The notes under the pieces are model-generated. The model ran no database searches, had not been told where the DNA came from, and worked only from the letters and a program-made list of their open reading frames with translations. Source: Aplidium turbinatum (lineage: Eukaryota; Chordata; Ascidiacea; Aplousobranchia; Polyclinidae). From it: a stretch of 64,000 nt of DNA. Each line of letters starts with the position of its first letter. Position 1 is the stretch's first letter. The position numbers and the translations under genes were made by a program. The DNA is taken from contig OU964930.1 in NCBI GenBank assembly GCA_918807975.1, positions 13,510,372-13,574,371 on the forward strand, read 5' to 3'. This document shows positions 30,990 to 42,600 of this stretch, one piece after another.

Positions 30990-32030
30990 TTGAATTTAAT
31001 GAGACCTCATAAAGTAACAATTGCTGTACCAAAGTACACAACACAATACACTACTGAAAGAAATGGTTTCTAAAATTCACCAACTTCTACTTGGCGAATA
31101 GAAAATATCAACACACGGATCATAAACAAAACGCATCTCGTGATTGGTTGTTTAATTGATTACTTATGTTGGGTTAATTATGCACAGAATAACTTATAAC
31201 TATAACATAATTCGTTTATAAGTTGCTACATCGAGTAGGCTAATGGTGTATGGATGAATTTTGCATTATAGGCAAACTAACGAAAACTTACAAAACCCAT
31301 TCAATAAAAAAAAAAAAAAGATTTTGAAAGCATTCAACAATTTACATTCCATCCAGCAATCAACAATAGTCTCCATACAAAAAGTAAGTGAACACCTCTT
31401 ATATTAAATATAAAAAAGTTGTAAAATTACAAGCCGAAAAACGCTGCACGAACTAAATATGAGTAGGTTCATAGTTAGAGGTAGGCCCCCTGTCGGAGGT
31501 TTGAAAGGCAGTAAATACGGCCTTGCATGATTTAATTAGCTATTGAATATCGAGCTTTTGTAGTGTTTTATTTTTAGTTTTTAAACAGTCAAAAAACATT
31601 ACAGACTAAAGTGAGTAGGCCCCTAATCAGCCGTGGACCTTTCCCACGGGCCAGGGGGTAGCCTACGGGGGACGGTCAACACAGCCCTGAGTAAACTTAT
31701 ATCTGTCAGAGAGCTTACAAATAAATTCATAAATTTAAAACATTCAAGTAATTTACGACAGCATCGCAATAAAGATTTTCTGTTTACTCTCATGTGATCA
31801 GTTCATACTCACATTTTCTGATGAAGGACGTTGATTAGTAGAATCATTCATGGTGATGTATAAACAAAAATCCTTGAAACAACAGACTACAGTATAATAT
31901 GTCAAAGCATCATGTTTTTTCTTACAGCCAACAGCTTTAAATAAAAAAACGCTATTTATTTCATGCAGGCTAAACGTTTTAGTTTGGCTTAGCGTAGTAG
32001 TTAATAGCCATTGACAAGAGAGAAAGTATA
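30990..32030. other. Upstream region of the SPATA1-like gene, no gene seen
   Basis: This must hold the 5' untranslated region and promoter of the minus-strand gene, but I see no clear TATA box or CpG-rich segment. There is an A-rich tract near 31306. No transposon ends were recognised. Confidence 0.35.
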
Positions 32031-33258
32031 TTTGTTTTGTTTGTTTGTTTTTCATATCTTACCCTGCATTGCGGGAAAGCGGACTTCATCGGTGTACGCC
32101 TTCCGACGTACACCTGACCCACGCTGCAGCCGACGGCAATGTCTGTTTCCGGTTGTCTACTCTACTTATGACTTAAATTTGGTACTAGGGGGAAGTGCGG
32201 GACCGATGGGACACGGGGACCGAAGGGACAGCGCGATATCTTGCCCTCTAGTGAATAGTTTTTGAAAATATTGATTTTGGACACGAAATATGTATCTCAG
32301 GTTGCGCACGTGAAAGGAGTAGGATCTAGCTCAACTGTGTAAACAACGGCAAAATATTAATTTTAAGACCCTAAAATAAATTGTAGCTATAGGATTAAAA
32401 AAAATCTGTGGAAAATATCAGAAATAACAATGATTGACAATAAAGTTGTTTTAAATCAGTGATATAAGAAGCAAGGTTTGTGATACTAATGGAGTTTCAG
32501 ATGTCAACAGCATGGACAGCAGAAAAATATTTCTCAAAATTGCTGATTGCGGGACCGATGGGACAAGGGCATTTTAAATAGGCATTTTAATTTGTCTTTC
32601 CAAACAATGAGGATGTTGCCTCAATTTCTCAAAAAGATATAGAAAAAATAATCCTTGTCACAACCAGTTGATATAACAACACGCCTAAGCGGCATTCTAG
32701 GTTTCTCAGAGATTGTTTCGTCTGAATAGACAATCTATACATGGATATTGCAATTGCTTACGAACATTGACAAAGGAACTTGACTTTTCATGTTGATTTT
32801 TCACTTTTAATGTAAATAACCAATTTCAGTTCATAAAATCATTTTTTGTACTTCTTTTGTGCAATTTTGGATATGTCCCATCGGTCCCATAACACTGTCC
32901 CATCGGTCCCATAGGTATGGGACCCACGGGACAACCAACAACATTGATAAAATGTTGAATAACTCAATAACTAATTATAACATTTCAATAATTTTTACAT
33001 CATAACTTGTAAGTCTGTGGATCTACAAACTATGAAAAAATGGACGACGTAGCATTTATGTTGGAGTCGCTATTAACAAATAAAAAAATCTGTCCCATGG
33101 GTGCCCCACCTACCCTACCTATTACTCGAAATCGATCACTGGGCAATTATCGTAAAGTTTTTTGCCCAAAGAAACAACAGCAAGTGCGGGTGGCTGGAGT
33201 CGAATATGCAGGCTCTTGACTGCGAGCCCAACGCGCTAACCACTCGGCCACTGCTGCC
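32031..33258 (-). mobile_element. tRNA-derived SINE (family 1), split by a DNA transposon
   Basis: The head, at 33118-33258 on the minus strand, reads GGCAGCAGTGGCCGAGTGGT, with a Ser/Leu-tRNA-like A box and a TTCGACTCC B box. The tail, 32031-32187, matches the second half of the copy at 49055-49384 and ends in a (CAAA)n run. The middle is interrupted at 32188-33114. Reading across the insertion restores continuity with the other copy. Confidence 0.85.
32188..33114. mobile_element. Non-autonomous DNA transposon with GGGACCGATGGGAC subterminal repeats
   Basis: The ends are GGGGGAAGTGCGGGACCGAT and the reverse complement of GGTAGGTGGGGCACCCATGG, imperfect inverted repeats of about 26 bp. Comparing the interrupted SINE with its intact copy puts a 3-bp duplication, CTA, on the two sides. 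Several copies of GGGACCGATGGGAC, in both orientations, lie near both ends. There is no coding region. A 3-bp duplication would fit PIF/Harbinger or CACTA groups; the family is unresolved. Confidence 0.75.
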
Positions 33259-34369
33259 TTTAAACGTGAAATTCATGTCACAATGTTGATAAAAATGTTG
33301 TCTGGTGACAAGCGTCTTATTTTTATGAAACCAAAGCAAAATAGCATACTTGAGCTTTCTCTTGCATTAAAAATAAAACATAAAGATTTAATGATTGATT
33401 ATGAAATAGCTTGTAAGAAGGTGATAAAGAACACTATTTAAACGTTTGAGATAGCATAGCGCCCTATCGTACACAAAGCCAGACAAACATACTAAAATCT
33501 TGCTACACTAACAGTCAATCTCATTGAAGCATAACCTACCTATTTCTTTCGAGTTTTCAGTAAAACTTTTGTTTTTCTAGAAGTATACTTTACAAAATTA
33601 ATAGTGCTGCTGCTTGGGAGCAGGTCCTTTTTATGAAATAAAACGTTTCATGAGTGCTGGCCTGTTAAGCCCAGCTAAACAACAGTTGCTTGCAAGTTTT
33701 GCAGCAGTATCTTGCAAACTGCAAAACAATGCGCTTTTTGTATTAAGCGAATCCCTGCGTTTTTCACCACAAACTCATCTACCTTGACCGTCATATCAAT
33801 TGCTCTGGTACAAGGATCGTGCTTGGCCTCCTGAAATGATGTTGTGCAAATTGAACTATTTAGACCTAACCGAAATAGCAAAATCCGCTCTGTTAATATT
33901 GCATTGAACTGGTTCTTGTGTTGTTTTTGTTTTTGCAGAAGTCTTTCCATCCATGTGCGGAATTGATTAGGCCTACCTACCACCATGGGCCTACTTTTTC
34001 TATTTTGGTTCGACGCGTAAAACATAGTCTAACCCAATATTACTGTGACATGCTGCTACTACATCTTAAAATTATCGCTCTAATTCAGGTAACTTAACAT
34101 CAAAGCACGCTGATATCTAACATAACTTCCCTGGGTAAAATTGAATTTCCGCAAGAAGATGGTGTTGTTTTTGCTTGTTTACTTTTATTTGTTTTTGTCA
34201 TTGTTTTGTTTCGTCAAATTGTAACAATTTGTAAGTGGTGGGAGGCCTGGTGCGTTGCAATTGAAATGGCTCCGCTCATGGTAAGAAAGTAGGATTTCTT
34301 TGTGGGAGTTTTTTTGTCTGTTTTTGCTCTTTTTTGCTAAGAGCTAAACGCATCAAAATGTGTTTGGTT
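33259..34369. other. Intergenic, no gene recognised
   Basis: A minus-strand frame of 116 codons at 33675-34025 has no recognisable domain and is probably chance. No transposon ends were seen. Confidence 0.35.
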
Positions 34370-34658
34370 TAGTTTTAAATCTTTATCCTCGGACTGACAA
34401 AGCCTTGATAGGTTATTCCTGGCAGTTTTGTTTTTTGTAGAGGCTTTTGACGCAGGGCTAGTTACCGAGATTGACTGAGTGAAGCTTTCCGATTGTTGAA
34501 GTGTTGTTACCGGGAAGTGATTCCATCCATTAGGTGCCGCTGAATGGAGAGCAGTTCTTAGAATGCGTTGTTCAAGCGCACACCCCGAGAGTCGAACCAG
34601 CCTTGCTTCATTTAAAAGCTTCTTCGTTCACGAAGTGACGCGCTAACCAACTTTCCCT
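34370..34658 (-). mobile_element. tRNA-derived SINE (family 2)
   Basis: The minus-strand head reads AAAGTTGGTTAGCGCGTCAC, then a B box GGTTCGACTCTC. The body contains CGGTAACTAGCCC and the tail CTGCCAGGAATAACC and CGAGGATAAAGATTT. Tail and body words recur at 63405-63503 and 63961-64000, showing a repeated family. Confidence 0.7.
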
Positions 34659-34799
34659 TAACACTATCAGCACTCTTGATAACGCACAATGACCGATCTT
34701 CAAAGCAAGTGGCAGACAAATCTTGAAACTATCAGCTAAAAGCTATGTGGGCTGATAAAACCATAGCCTGGATGTACTGTAGGCCTATATTGTTGTTTT

Positions 34800-35025
34800 T
34801 ATTTTTGTTTGTAATTTTTTTTATGTTTCTTTTTATTTTAAATTTTTTATAAGGTGTGAGACCGTGCCAATTTTCTTTTAACTTAATTACTTGTTTTGGT
34901 CTCAAGCACGGTATAACGTTTGCGTTTTGTCGCTTCTATCTTTTTCTAGACCTTTGCTATGTTGACAGGTAGCCTATTGTTTTCGCTGTGATGGTCAAAA
35001 ATAAAAACAACTGAACTGAAGACAC
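34800..35025 (+). repeat. Possible truncated LINE 3' end
   Basis: A T-rich stretch ends in AAAAATAAAAACAACTGAAC, then TGAAG. A similar AATAAAA...TGAACTGAACTG end occurs at 50041-50098. Such TGAAC tails are typical of CR1/L2-like non-LTR retrotransposons. No coding remnant was seen here. Confidence 0.3.
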
Positions 35026-35474
35026 ACAGTTTGGATTAACCTACAGTAAAGCGCACTCCTTCAAATGAATCTAGCTGATCGGTAATTGTTGTTCCTATTT
35101 AATCAAACTTCAATGAAGAATACGTTCACGCTGGTCTGGCTGGCTACTTCAAAACCAACTGCCAAGTAAATGTAAATCAACTGGTTGCTTTCAACAAAAC
35201 CTTTTTTTCGTCACTTTATTTGTCGTGTGGTTTTTACTGTCTCTACTACCACCTCACGGAAGAAAATATTTTGAAATTTATTGAAAACTTTTTATAACCT
35301 CTGTTGAATGAATGTGATAACTGCACTGCATATGAAATAAACATACCACCATAACAAAGTAACTTTCAACTAAAGACAAGAACCAGTAAAAGACTGTTAC
35401 TTTTATCGTGTCCACTGCTTCTCGTGTGTCGATATAATTACTGTCTAATTGCGAAATCATCCAAATGGATGGAA

Positions 35475-35676
35475 TAGCTTGTTTGTTTGTCGTATCCAGG
35501 CTTACACCCGGTGGTTGAAGATTTAGATTAAGTAAACGGGAAGGAAAGGAAGCCAATCTTCGAGCATGCCTTTAAGTGTCCTGCCAAAGACACAACCGCA
35601 TGCTTTTGAGCGGTGTCGAACCGGCGCCCTTTCGATTGCCGTTCCAGGGCTCTCACCACTCGGCTATGCAGCCGAC
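35475..35676 (-). mobile_element. tRNA-derived SINE (family 3)
   Basis: The minus-strand head reads GTCGGCTGCATAGCCGAGTG and has the A box TAGCCGAGTGG and the B box GGTTCGACACC. The body continues through TTTGGCAGGACACTT and GGTGTAAGCC. The tail ends in a short ACAAACAAAC run near 35480. It is a Ser/Leu-like pseudo-tRNA head. Confidence 0.65.
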
Positions 35677-37685
35677 AAATAGCTTAAAAGACAACCACAC
35701 TTTAACAACAAGTGGAAACTTCATTTTGGGCCTACGTCAGCGGTTCAAAGCCTCTCATCATCATCATCATTAAGTTCCTTCCTCTTATCGAGAGTTGGAG
35801 GAGGCAATAAAGCGCCAAGTTTTTTGTTGTGAGATTTTTCTCTTGTAGTTTTGTGATGAAATCTTGACCAGTTTTTAATATCAGTAGTCCAAATTCTTGG
35901 TGGTTTGCCCCTGTTTCGTTTTTTAATCATTTTTCCTTCAAATAGGTGTCTTTGAATAGAATTTTTGCGAATCATATAGCAAAAGCACTTCAATTTTCTT
36001 GTTTTTAATTGTTTCTAGAATTTCCATGTTGGTTTGCACTCTAAATAGTAGGCTACATGTTCGTTTGTGATTTTATCCTTGCATGAAATTTTAAGCATTC
36101 TCCTATAAACCCACATTTCAAATAGAGCCTCTACAAGTGTGTAAAATTGCCAAGAATAAGCTTGCAAAAAATTGTATTATTTGTCTTTTGCAAATAAAGT
36201 CATAATAAGCAGTGAGACAACAACAATTGCAACGTCTGCAGACGTTGAATCAATGAAAAAGTGACAGATTTGTTGTCTGGCTGAAATAACTTGTGTGCTT
36301 GCGTCTCAGTGAGGTCGACCAGCATGCCTGAACGATGTGCATTCAATGATTGTTACCTTTTTTTAGGCTGTTCATTCACCGGTAATTTATAATATATTGT
36401 CATTATTATGTTAAATGCCGTCTGGTTGTTAGGTTTTACTGTCTATGGTTAAAAAAAATCACCTCTCTACCAAAATTGAATTCTCACATTGTAGCCTATA
36501 CTTACTGTAGTTCGTTAGAACCAAAGTAGATTAATAATAGTGCAATGTTAGCGTTACTGAACTATTGTATATCCTATTGGTACTAGCTCAGGCCAACGAT
36601 ATTTCAAGTTAAATTGGCCTACTGAATAAGCTGTTATTCTGTGTTTCAAAAAAATTAATGTGCAAGTAGTCTATGAAATATTTTGTAACTTTAGACAGCA
36701 TTTGCGTTTCAACTAAGTTTCACTTTGAAAAGTATCAGACCGACTTGATGCAAGCACAGTCGTCTTTGTAATTCGCGAAAGTTTACCTCAGTTGCAATAT
36801 TGAGTTGTGTAAAATTATGGTTTTATTTATTGTCGCTCTATAACCGCTCAGGTCTTTTAGCGACAGGGCTCATTTTCAATTTTCTATCAGGTTTTACGAT
36901 GTCACCAGTACCACAATATTAACCGACTTATTCTCATTGCGTTTAGGAAAAAAAAGCAAAATCGGTACCGTTTTTAAAGTCTCCGGTTTGACCCGCCCTG
37001 AAATCGAACTCAGATCTACTAGCACTAGAGCCGAAGGCGAAGTATTTGTATACTGCAAAGTGTGAATACAACCGCAGTCAGTATGCACAAAACAAGTTAA
37101 TAAGTCACAGGGCGAAACTATGGCTCTCTGTGGCGCCAAGCCAGCCGAAACGTCGCATTTTCATTCAATAAAACTCACATTTTTAATTTATTCAAATATT
37201 TGCACATGCAGAAAAATGTTTGCTGCTGGCGAACACTTGCAAATTAAATGTAACAATAACAATCTCGATTGCCAATCATTTTTTTACAGCAATATGATGT
37301 TTTCCAACGTGTTAAATTGGAAAATACCAGCATTTATGCAACGTGGCATCCTGCACGCATTGTTACAACAAAGAGTGATCTTGGTGGATGCGCTGATTAG
37401 CTTTGCTTTTCAAGTGATTGAAAAAAATGGAGATTTTTGTGCGGAAAGCTTGCTGCGAGGATAGGAACAGGCCAAATAGAAATCTTTTTGGTGGGCCTGG
37501 CTACTCTGAGAAGGAAGAATCGTACTTATTCTTGAATTGTTGGTGATTAAACAGGAACGTTTGTAGATTGGAAACTTTTATTAACTATATTCATAAAAGA
37601 TAGCTTAAATAAAAGCAAGAGGAGCATTTGAACGCAGCATTACCATTTGCTTTTGAAGAGTTTAGCCTACTTTTTGGTATTATAT
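35677..37685. other. Intergenic, small repeats only
   Basis: Contains a short (CAT)n run near 35756 and a tRNA-like stretch near 36980-37050 on the minus strand (B-box-like AGTTCGATTTC). An unrecognised frame of about 114 codons lies at 37120-37464. I see no supported gene. Confidence 0.35.
36213..36281. repeat. Palindromic micro-MITE copy
   Basis: Contains AACGTCTGCAGACGTTGAAT then GACAGATTTGTTGTCTGG, the centre and right arm of the palindrome at 53365-53434. Confidence 0.5.
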
Positions 37686-38063
37686 GCAGTGGTTTTCAAC
37701 CGGTGGGCGATGGCATAGTTTTCAGTGGGGCATGGCATAGTTTCTAGTGGGCCACAAAGCTTAGCAGAATGGAAGCAATATTAAACTTGATTAGAACACT
37801 TTAACCTACAAGAAGACTTTAAAAACGAACACAGAGTAGCAGTTTGCCAAAACAGTTAATCAAAAACTTTTTCATAGGGGTCATTCTAAATTCATATTTG
37901 AGTTATTTTATGCTTATTAAATGTTATTGATTAGCTTAACAGTTACACCAAAAACATTATTTTTACTGCGCTCGCTTTGACCATGTCGAAAAGAGGGTAT
38001 GACAGTAGCTATATAAAATCGGGTTTATTTTATTCTAGGATCGAGAAGAGGAAATTTAATTTA

Positions 38064-38341
38064 CAGTGGCGTAGTCAGGAGGGAGGGACAAAGAGGGAAC
38101 TCCCCCCAAAAATATTTTGCATACAAATTTCACACTTTGTTACATGATCATTCAAGAAAGTTTTACTTTTGATTTAGGCTGAAAAAAGAATGCGCAATTT
38201 TAAAGTATTGTTTTAAATTTTTCTAGAGGAATTCATTCAGCGCAGACCACCCTGTAGGTGGTTCGCCTTTGGCGACTCACTCATATGTGCAGAAATACTT
38301 ATTTTGCTCCCCACCAAAATTGTGTGCTGGTTACGCCCCTG
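38064..38341. mobile_element. hAT-type MITE (CAGTGGCGTAGTC ends)
   Basis: The ends are CAGTGGCGTAGTCAGG and CTGGTTACGCCCCTG, diverged relatives of the termini at 749-1184. The flanks TTAATTTA and GTTATTTG match at only five of eight positions, so the copy is older. It is 278 bp. Just upstream, at 37689, an isolated end CAGTGGTTTTCAACCGGTGG shows no partner. Confidence 0.6.
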
Positions 38342-38859
38342 GTTATTTGCTACCGTGTTGTGAGTAATGAATCATTACGAAAATAATGTAGTAATAGTAA
38401 TGAATCATTTGTCTATAGTTTAAGAAAATCACTTCTTTACCAAAATTGAATCATTACGGCTGTCCAAATTAAAAATTACTGTGAAAAGAACCATTCGTTA
38501 CATACTCAAAGGCCACTATACCAACTTCAGTTTTAGTGGGTCACGAGCACAGAAGGGGTGTAAACCTAAAGTTTTGTCTTGTACGTTTCTTTCGCGAAAA
38601 ATGCCTGATACAGCTGAAGCACAAACTTTAATAGGACAGTCTTTTGGACGAATTTCGACCGTTTGTTTGAACACCAAGACTGTCAGGATGGTTCGTCATG
38701 GATTCTTATTCTTGCTTGCAACGCATAATGTTTCAAAGATAATGGTAGAAATGACTGCCAATTATAGCTATCACTCTAAGCCGATTGAATAAACCGAAAT
38801 TTTGTGTGGCGTTTAGTCTGCGTCGAGGAGGTGTTTCTTAGTCGGGCATTTCATCTACC

Positions 38860-39141
38860 CAGGGCCCGATTAACAATGAGGCACATGAGGCACACGAGGC
38901 ACAGGCCTCAGGCCCCCTGGTTTTGGGGGCCCCATTTTTTTACATTAGTACCATAGGCGTAGGTAATGAAAGTTGTTGTGCCAGTGTGTGCACACTTATT
39001 ATTTTTGAGTAACAATTTAAAATTGTGTAAAGATTTTGCAGTAACAGTTGAGCACTCCTGCTCTGCATCGAAAGCGATTATCAATAGAGACCCCTAAACT
39101 TAGCTGTGCCTCCGGCCCCCGTGAGCCTTAATCAGGCCCTG
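38860..39141. mobile_element. hAT MITE (CAGGGCCCGATTAA ends)
   Basis: The ends are CAGGGCCCGATTAAC and TTAATCAGGCCCTG. The exact duplication CATCTACC lies at 38852-38859 and 39142-39149. It is 282 bp and non-coding. It lies upstream of the TGF-beta ligand gene, about 370 bp before the start codon. Confidence 0.92.
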
Positions 39142-39511
39142 CATCTACCTACAGTACAACATGGGTGCAACATTTTCATCTACTTACTACATTAATAACC
39201 TTGTGCTGGCTGTGCCTGACCGAATTATCACTGTTTATAAGCTTTTATTCGTCAACAGGAAGATCGATATCGTTGAAAATATTTGCAAGGATAGGTTACC
39301 CTTAAACAGGGCCGAAGTCAAGTTTCATATTCAAACTTTGTAATTAATATCCACTGCCGACTGTAGGCCTTCAGTCTTGTTTATAAGCCAATAATTTGAT
39401 TGAAAGGTCTTGTGTAGTAAAAGATATTGCCAAATTTTATCTGTTAATGTGCATTTGTGCGCTTTCAGTTTCAGCTTAGAAAGGTTTTCTTTAGTTTGTT
39501 TATTTTTCATC

Positions 39512-39633
39512 ATGCGTTCTGAAGTGTACCGGTTAATTCCACTTGTATTCCTCTTCATAGCGAGCTGTTGCAGCAAGAGTTTACCAAAAGATCAAGAATC
39601 ACTGGTAATTGATTGTCTTGAGCACAGAAATGA
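39512..39633 (+). CDS. TGF-beta ligand exon 1 (start, signal peptide)
   Basis: ATG at 39512. It encodes residues 1-40 plus two bases, with a hydrophobic core LIPLVFLFIA followed by small residues. The donor is AATGA|GTAAGT. Confidence 0.82.
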
Positions 39634-42600
39634 GTAAGTTTAAACTTTTTTTAAATTAGTAGAGCCTACTACAGTATATACAGTAGTATACGCTACTGTT
39701 TTTATAATGTTATTTCAGTGTAGTATAGGCTAGAGCAGAGGCGTGCAACATACGGCCCGCGGGCCAGAGCACGGCCCGCGATACCCATTTACGTGGCCCG
39801 CACATTCTTCATCAAGTAGCCCACTATTTTTAAATACTTTTCACTGTTAGATCGGAGGATGTTGTTATTTGTAACGTCATCATTAGCATTATTGACTTTT
39901 AGCATTATTACATCATTAGCATTATTGTTGCGTCATTAGTAAGCGTTGTAGAAAACCGCCTTGTTCTTCTGGCAATGATTAACATAAATCTTACTTTATG
40001 GGTGCAGTGTGGTGAATATATTAATATTTATTCTACAAAAAGCTTAGCATAGTAAAAATGTCTACAAGTAAGAAAAGGAAGGTTGATTATGAAAGGCGGA
40101 AGTTCAACAATGAGTGGTGTATAAATTACTTCGTTGTTCAACACAATCAAGATGTTGTTTGCCTGATTTGTCAAAACACTATAGCAGTAATGAAAGAGTA
40201 CAATATCAAGCGACACTACTGTGCAAAACACTCTGCTAATTATGATAGCATTGTGGGTCAATTACGGGTTGACAAAATGCAGCAGTTGAAAAAGTCTTGG
40301 AGCAAACAGCAAGAGGTATTTCACGGTTACAAGAAAGACATTGAGCTTGTAACAAAACTGAGCTTCAAGATATCTGAAACTCAATGTGTAACTTGATTGT
40401 GTGTACTTTTCCATTAAATAAATTGTTCATATAAATTCATGTGTTATTCGATAGACTGGCCCTCAGCATCATTATAATTGTACGTTGTGGCCCATTGCGA
40501 TAAACAGTTGCACGCCCCTGGGCTAGAGTGTGAATCCAGTTATTGGGTAAAACTACGGCCAATTAATTGTAAAACCTAAACTGATTCCAGATCAAAAATC
40601 AATCATAACCTACTTATACTTGACCTATTCTATTATTCTCTTACCTCTCTCCTCTCAGACCTTTACTACTGTGATGTCAGAGCAACTGTTAACTGTAGAA
40701 CTTGAACACCAGCGCACTGGCTCGGAAATTGAGCTTTTCATCAGTTTTTCAATAAAGAGGTTTTGGATGGCTAGCATTTAAAACCAAATCGAATCTCTGG
40801 GCTTGTGTGTCGACAAATTTTGCAAGAAAGATAAGGCAGCACTTTGAAAAAATATAGATTACCTAAAGATAGACCTATTTTCTCAATAAGCGTGCTACTA
40901 CATTGATTCACAGAACAAGTTCAATTTTCTCTTTAAAAGACGTAACATTTTTTTAGCTTTGACTTAAACTCGCAAGGGGCCGTACGTAACCCTTGCAGGA
41001 TATCTTTGACTACGCCATGATTATTGCCTCCTTTATCTTTCATCTGTTCAGCACAAGCCACAAGTAACTACGTAAATGTACTTTCAGTATGGAATGGCTT
41101 CGTTCCTTGTCATTAACTAAAGCCAAGCAGTGTTTACGATACTTAAACAGCATACGTGTTGCTTCAACAGGTGGGTAACGTACTTTTGGTGTCACACTAG
41201 CAAATGTGCAGCGGGGGATGCAATGTTCTCACGTTTGTGTTAGCGACGTTTAGCCTACATGTGATAAATAAAAAATTAAATGACCTAAACCAAAAGTTGG
41301 TTTGAGAAACTACGATACGTTCATTCAGAAATCCTGACGAACTTTTTTTTTTCAGCTCAAGTGAACAGCTATAGCGTTGCACCTGGTCAACGAAGAAGTT
41401 CAACCGTTATGTTTAGTTATGTTTCAGGTGATGTGGCTTAACTCTATTGCAAAAAAAAACACAAAAACAAGCTAACTAGAACTAAACCACCTTGGACAAT
41501 TATTCATCCAGTAAGGTTAGAGCTAAAACGCCAGCTCAAAATACTAAAAATTGATATGTGACTTGACACTTGCAGCTTTGGTCAACTGGCGAAATAACGA
41601 AGGGAGCATGGCTGGTGTTCTTCTAAGCAAAATATCACCCTGCCATTACCATTCCCAATATGTAAAGAAATATTGGACGGATTTCTTTCTAAAGCGGAAA
41701 AAAACTGCCGCTGTGTCCCCTGTGGTTTTAGATCAACAATGGAGTGACGGTAATGGAGAGATTACGTTACGCCAACCACAAACAAGGTGAGCTTGGCCTC
41801 GTTTTATTTGACATGTATCTCAATTCTCAATAACATGTAGCCTACATTCGATAATTAAGTCAAAAGTATGCCATTCTATTTCTATCCCGGAAGCTACATA
41901 AATTTGTCCATGGTCTATGCAGCATAAAAGTTAATTTTTCACAACACTACACAATCGATATGGACAACTGACCTTGGAGACCAGGTAGAATGGTCAATAG
42001 CCATTAGCCAAGTCCAATATTGTAAAATGGTGGTATCGCACGTTTGGCATCAGAATAAGCTATTGAATTTGTAATAAACTTCAGGTATTCGGCCCAACAA
42101 ATGGTTGCGGCAGAGTTGGTTCTTTCACGAGTCAGTCCAAGTAAACTTGGAGAACAGTTTGGGCGTTACGGGACTTCTGTATCATGCGACCACAGTGGCA
42201 GACTGCATTATCTTCACTCAGACTTTCAGGTGTGATAGGCTACTCTGATTGCATGAAACGCGAGCGCAAAAACCCATGGTGATAGTCTAGATAGGCTATT
42301 GCGTCCTTGCAGGATGAATATCTTATGCCAAAGCAATGACTAATTTTTGTTGCTTTATGAATATGTTACAGCACCTACAGTGTTTGTCACTAAGGTTATT
42401 TGTTAAACCTTCTCTTCGACAGTCCAAGAGTCGAGGGGTTCTACCATTTACCATCATGGCAGTGGTAGTAACTCCGGCTAAATGTTAAGAGCAGATGATG
42501 AATCGTAAAAATATGATAGGGAAAGTTGTTACTACAGCATGTATAACGAATGCTATTTTACTTGCAGTCTTCCTGCCCTAGTTCAGATGGAAAAATGATC

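Noticed and set aside
33181-33258. A tRNA-Ser or tRNA-Leu gene
   Set aside because: The same sequence with the same downstream body recurs at 49055, so it is the head of a SINE.
37120-37464. A 114-codon plus-strand gene
   Set aside because: No recognisable domain, splice signals or repeats; the length is within what chance gives in this window.
37689-37760. A complete hAT MITE starting CAGTGGTTTTCAACCGG
   Set aside because: Only the left end is recognisable; no matching right end or target duplication was found downstream.
38481-38792. A 103-codon plus-strand gene
   Set aside because: No recognisable domain or neighbours; probably chance or part of an unrecognised repeat.
40662-40760. A candidate TGF-beta exon after a strong acceptor-like CTCTCCTCTCAG
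   Set aside because: In the phase left by exon 1 it hits a stop after five codons.
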